Part shown: positions 31,994 to 34,370 of the stretch, in pieces
How positions within the stretch are numbered: the first letter of the stretch is position 1
Layout: each line of letters opens with the position of its first letter
Notes under the pieces: model-generated
Database searches by the model: none
The model's input: the letters and a program-made list of their open reading frames with translations, nothing else
What the model was told of the DNA's origin: nothing
IMG/VR virus record: IMGVR_UViG_3300037628_000196
Location: 1 to 34,370 of that record
Direction: 5' to 3' (one strand)
Length of the DNA: 34,370 nt
Source: a virus
Made by a program: the position numbers and the translations under genes

Positions 31994-33656
31994 TATCTCC
32001 TCCACTTAAATTGGCCGGTGCTGGTGCGCCGGGTTGATTCCCTGCTGGTGCGCCGGCAATCAAAAGATTCTTTTCCCACAACTCCAAACCAAGAGCATCA
32101 CTCATCATCTCCATGACTGTCTGAGGATTAACTTGAAGTCCTAACTGAGTCGCGAGTTGAGCGAATGATATAACTCGATTCCATTTTTGTTGCTGCGCTT
32201 GAGCAGCTGTCGAGCCAAACTTAACTTTCAGTGATAACTGATCAAAAGGAGTTATCATATTAGCAAACTCCATAGGCAACCCAATAGCTGCTGCTATCTT
32301 CGCAACTGGAATATTATCACTAGCTATACGGAGTATATTAGACATAACCGATGCAGCAAATTCATTAAGTTTTTTTATGCGACGATTATTTCTATCATCA
32401 GAACCTTCTTCAAGTAGCCCCGCCTCAAAAGCGGTACGCACTCCAGGTTCATGCTTGCCTCTTTCCTGCTGCGTAACACCACTCACTTGTCGTATCATCG
32501 AATCAACAAGCTGAAAATTAACATAAAAATCACTAGATGGCCCCGACATCTTTAATTCTTGCACCGGCATGGAACTCGAAGTCAATCCATCGACAGGTAT
32601 AACCTCGAAATCTTTTACTGATTCTAATTGCTTGATTGCCTCTGGTGTTACCGCACTCGCCTCTACTAGCACTTTAGATGTTCCACCTCGCTTAGAATGA
32701 CTAAGCAAATGATAATATATTTTAGATAACGATACAGAGTGTTCCTCAACTCCTTGAGTAACACTTTTGCCCCAAACCCTGCGAGGTCGCGAATTTGTAA
32801 AAGTGAGTATTTTATAGACATCGTAGCCATAATCATCATCTTCTCTTAGTATTCTTTGGTGACCATCCGCTATGGTTATAATCTTACCCTCTTTGAGATC
32901 GTGTATTTCTACCAACCTAACCAAATCGCGAGATTTATCTGCTGAGTTAATATCCTTTCTTGCAACACCAGCAATTTCTTTGGATGGATGAATCGTAGGT
33001 TGAAGATCTTTAGTATTGCTATACAGATCGTTATCTTTTACTTCATCTACTGGCTTTGTAATTTCTTCCGCAATCCATCTTTTATCTTCCCAATGCTTTG
33101 CTCTAAAATCTATAAGCAAATTTTGAATTTCTACATCTTCCATAAAAACATTTTCATCAAAAATTGCAGGTTCTTTTATGCTCGAATCGCCCAGGGTGTA
33201 TGCAGGACTATCAAAATCGCCAGCATAACCAATTTTACTTACACCAGAGCCTAACAACAAACCATCGATAATAATTTCTTCTGAGCTAGAATCCATATCA
33301 AGCAATTCGTACAAAATATCTGCATACGATTCCCACGCCAAAGCCGAAAATCTCATACGAGGATCGTTATAAACCGATTGTACTTGAAACGCAGGAGAAA
33401 AAACATGAACTTTAGCTAACACACTCTCAATAATTGGCTGTATGATATTTATTTGAGGAATTAAATCCGATGTACTAATTTTAGATCTTCTGCGACCACT
33501 TTCAAATCTACCAGTTGTAAGACCCCATAGATTATCATCGTACATTTGCTCATAATAATTCCAATTACGCAAATAACTCTCTCGGATAGTTCGAGCTATA
33601 TTGATTTCTGCTATCCATTTACTTAGCTTTTCGGACTCAGCTCGACCTATTGCCAT
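31974..33656 (-). CDS. Portal protein
   Basis: 560 residues. The N-terminal part (helices with SYLRNWNYYEQMYDDNLWG), the segment SDLIPQINIIQPIIESVLAK, the acidic and aromatic middle region, the long helix region with SGVTQQERGKHEPGVRTAFE and the Pro/Gly/Ala-rich C terminus all match portal proteins of tailed phages. It forms the ring at the capsid vertex through which DNA is packaged and exits. Position before scaffold and capsid genes agrees. TAGGAGTTGG precedes the ATG. Confidence 0.86.
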   Translation of the reverse strand: MAIGRAESEKLSKWIAEINIARTIRESYLRNWNYYEQMYDDNLWGLTTGRFESGRRRSKISTSDLIPQINIIQPIIESVLAKVHVFSPAFQVQSVYNDPRMRFSALAWESYADILYELLDMDSSSEEIIIDGLLLGSGVSKIGYAGDFDSPAYTLGDSSIKEPAIFDENVFMEDVEIQNLLIDFRAKHWEDKRWIAEEITKPVDEVKDNDLYSNTKDLQPTIHPSKEIAGVARKDINSADKSRDLVRLVEIHDLKEGKIITIADGHQRILREDDDYGYDVYKILTFTNSRPRRVWGKSVTQGVEEHSVSLSKIYYHLLSHSKRGGTSKVLVEASAVTPEAIKQLESVKDFEVIPVDGLTSSSMPVQELKMSGPSSDFYVNFQLVDSMIRQVSGVTQQERGKHEPGVRTAFEAGLLEEGSDDRNNRRIKKLNEFAASVMSNILRIASDNIPVAKIAAAIGLPMEFANMITPFDQLSLKVKFGSTAAQAQQQKWNRVISFAQLATQLGLQVNPQTVMEMMSDALGLELWEKNLLIAGAPAGNQPGAPAPANLSGGDNASLSV

Positions 33657-33666
33657 GTTCCAACTC

Positions 33667-34370
33667 CTATGTAATTATAAAATCAGCATCATCGGTTATT
33701 GATACAGTATCCGAAAAAGCTCTTACAAAAACTGCTACAAATGCTACACTATCGCTTGGAGTTAATGTTTCCAAAAACTCTCTTACGCCTACCATAACGA
33801 ATGTTGCGCTATCACCAACGGAAGCCGCCTCTATCAAATCACTTACTCTTCTTGGAAACATTGCATCTGAAATATCTACTGAATCTTCTAATGTATTTTC
33901 AAATCCTAAAATAGTTCCTTGAAAAAATACTACCCTACACTCAACTGGTAATTCATCTATATTATCTTTCGATATTGCATTACCAAGAACCCATCTACGA
34001 CCCATATTACCGCCGGATGATTCCGCAAATATACCAATTTCTGTAATTGATAAATCATCTCCGGTTGGCTCGTCTTGTCCGAAAACCGCTCTACTAAAGT
34101 AAGTGCTACCAACCGACCAAACATCTGCCTTTTTTCTAAATATCTCGGTTTCTAGTTGATCATCGCGTACTTCATCTACAGCAGTCGTTCCTGTTCCTAT
34201 TGCTATATAGCCCATCCATTCTTTACCATATTCAGATACACCAAGTAAATTTTCTATTATTTCATCTACGGCCTCGCCTTGCAGCGTTGATAAAGAAATT
34301 AAATCTGCAATAGTAGTTACATCTGCAAATATCAAACGAGGGCCATTTAATGTACTAAATAATTCAGTTA
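33667..34370 (-). CDS. Appendage/tail-associated protein, cut by the right edge
   Basis: The frame stays open from 33667 to the right edge. A TTG at 34335 would give 222 residues but has no clear site, and upstream codons read on (ELFSTLNGPR), so the start is probably outside. The N-terminal half matches the 27269-27712 protein (paralogues). The last 80 residues contain four copies of a roughly 20-residue unit such as FLETLTPSDSVAFVAVFVR. A structural role in the tail or adsorption apparatus is likely. Confidence 0.7.
   Translation of the reverse strand, partial: TELFSTLNGPRLIFADVTTIADLISLSTLQGEAVDEIIENLLGVSEYGKEWMGYIAIGTGTTAVDEVRDDQLETEIFRKKADVWSVGSTYFSRAVFGQDEPTGDDLSITEIGIFAESSGGNMGRRWVLGNAISKDNIDELPVECRVVFFQGTILGFENTLEDSVDISDAMFPRRVSDLIEAASVGDSATFVMVGVREFLETLTPSDSVAFVAVFVRAFSDTVSITDDADFIIT
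33670..33905 (-). repeat. C-terminal tandem protein repeats of the right-edge gene
   Basis: The last 80 or so residues divide into four roughly 20-residue copies with consensus (F/V)xxT(L/V)xxSDSaxFvxVxVR, for example FLETLTPSDSVAFVAVFVR and FSDTVSITDDADFIIT. Such Ser-Asp beta repeats occur in phage structural and adsorption proteins. The copies are diverged, so this is an old duplication. Confidence 0.6.

Noticed and set aside
1-34370. CRISPR array, integrase, insertion sequence or transposase
   Set aside because: No regularly spaced direct repeats, no recombinase motifs and no terminal inverted repeats were seen on either strand.

Overview
The window is part of a tailed bacteriophage genome, most likely podovirus-like (short-tailed). 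The evidence is a P22 gp10/T7 gp12-like nozzle protein, three large internal (ejection-type) proteins, a portal, scaffold and major capsid protein, and no tape measure or major tail tube gene. Genes are tightly packed (many ATGA, TAATG and TGATG overlaps), use AAGGAG-type ribosome binding sites and read in the standard code. The host cannot be named from the sequence. There is no integrase, repressor, terminase, DNA polymerase, RNA polymerase or clear lysis gene here; the terminase probably lies beyond the right edge, upstream of the portal operon.

Left half (11-16510, + strand): the replication, nucleotide and host-takeover region. It starts with small unrecognised genes, then a SNF2-like helicase (3246-5300), small zinc proteins, a HAD phosphatase, an HTH/zinc regulator, a C2H2-like zinc protein and a four-cysteine phage protein (7833-8672). 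A MazG-like protein, a DNA methyltransferase with an SPPY motif, a second MazG-like pyrophosphohydrolase and a possible ribbon-helix-helix protein follow. Next comes the central replication gene, a 1008-residue fusion of an archaeo-eukaryotic primase (AEP) to an MCM-type AAA+ helicase, starting at TTG. Small genes after it include an ExoX-C-like domain and a possible PD-(D/E)XK nuclease. Three intergenic stretches (665-924, 2764-3012, 8982-9143) hold elaborate hairpins and are the best candidates for structured RNA, terminators or an origin.

Right half (16534-34370, - strand, read from the right edge leftwards): the virion operon. The order is an appendage protein cut by the window edge, portal, FmdB-like zinc protein, single-pass membrane protein, scaffold, major capsid protein, a GC hairpin, a decoration-like protein, a UUCG terminator-like hairpin, an unknown acidic protein and a second appendage protein paralogous to the first. 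Then come a family 9 glycosyltransferase and a SAM methyltransferase, an adaptor, the nozzle, two tiny genes and three internal proteins. The last is a 1221-residue protein with an HELGH metalloprotease motif. The two halves converge at about 16.5 kb.

The most interesting points are the AEP-MCM fusion, the intergenic RNA-like structures, the protease motif in the ejection protein, the strict 11-residue Phe repeat in its neighbour, and the mosaic base composition of the virion operon (AT-rich methyltransferase gene, GC-rich internal-protein gene).
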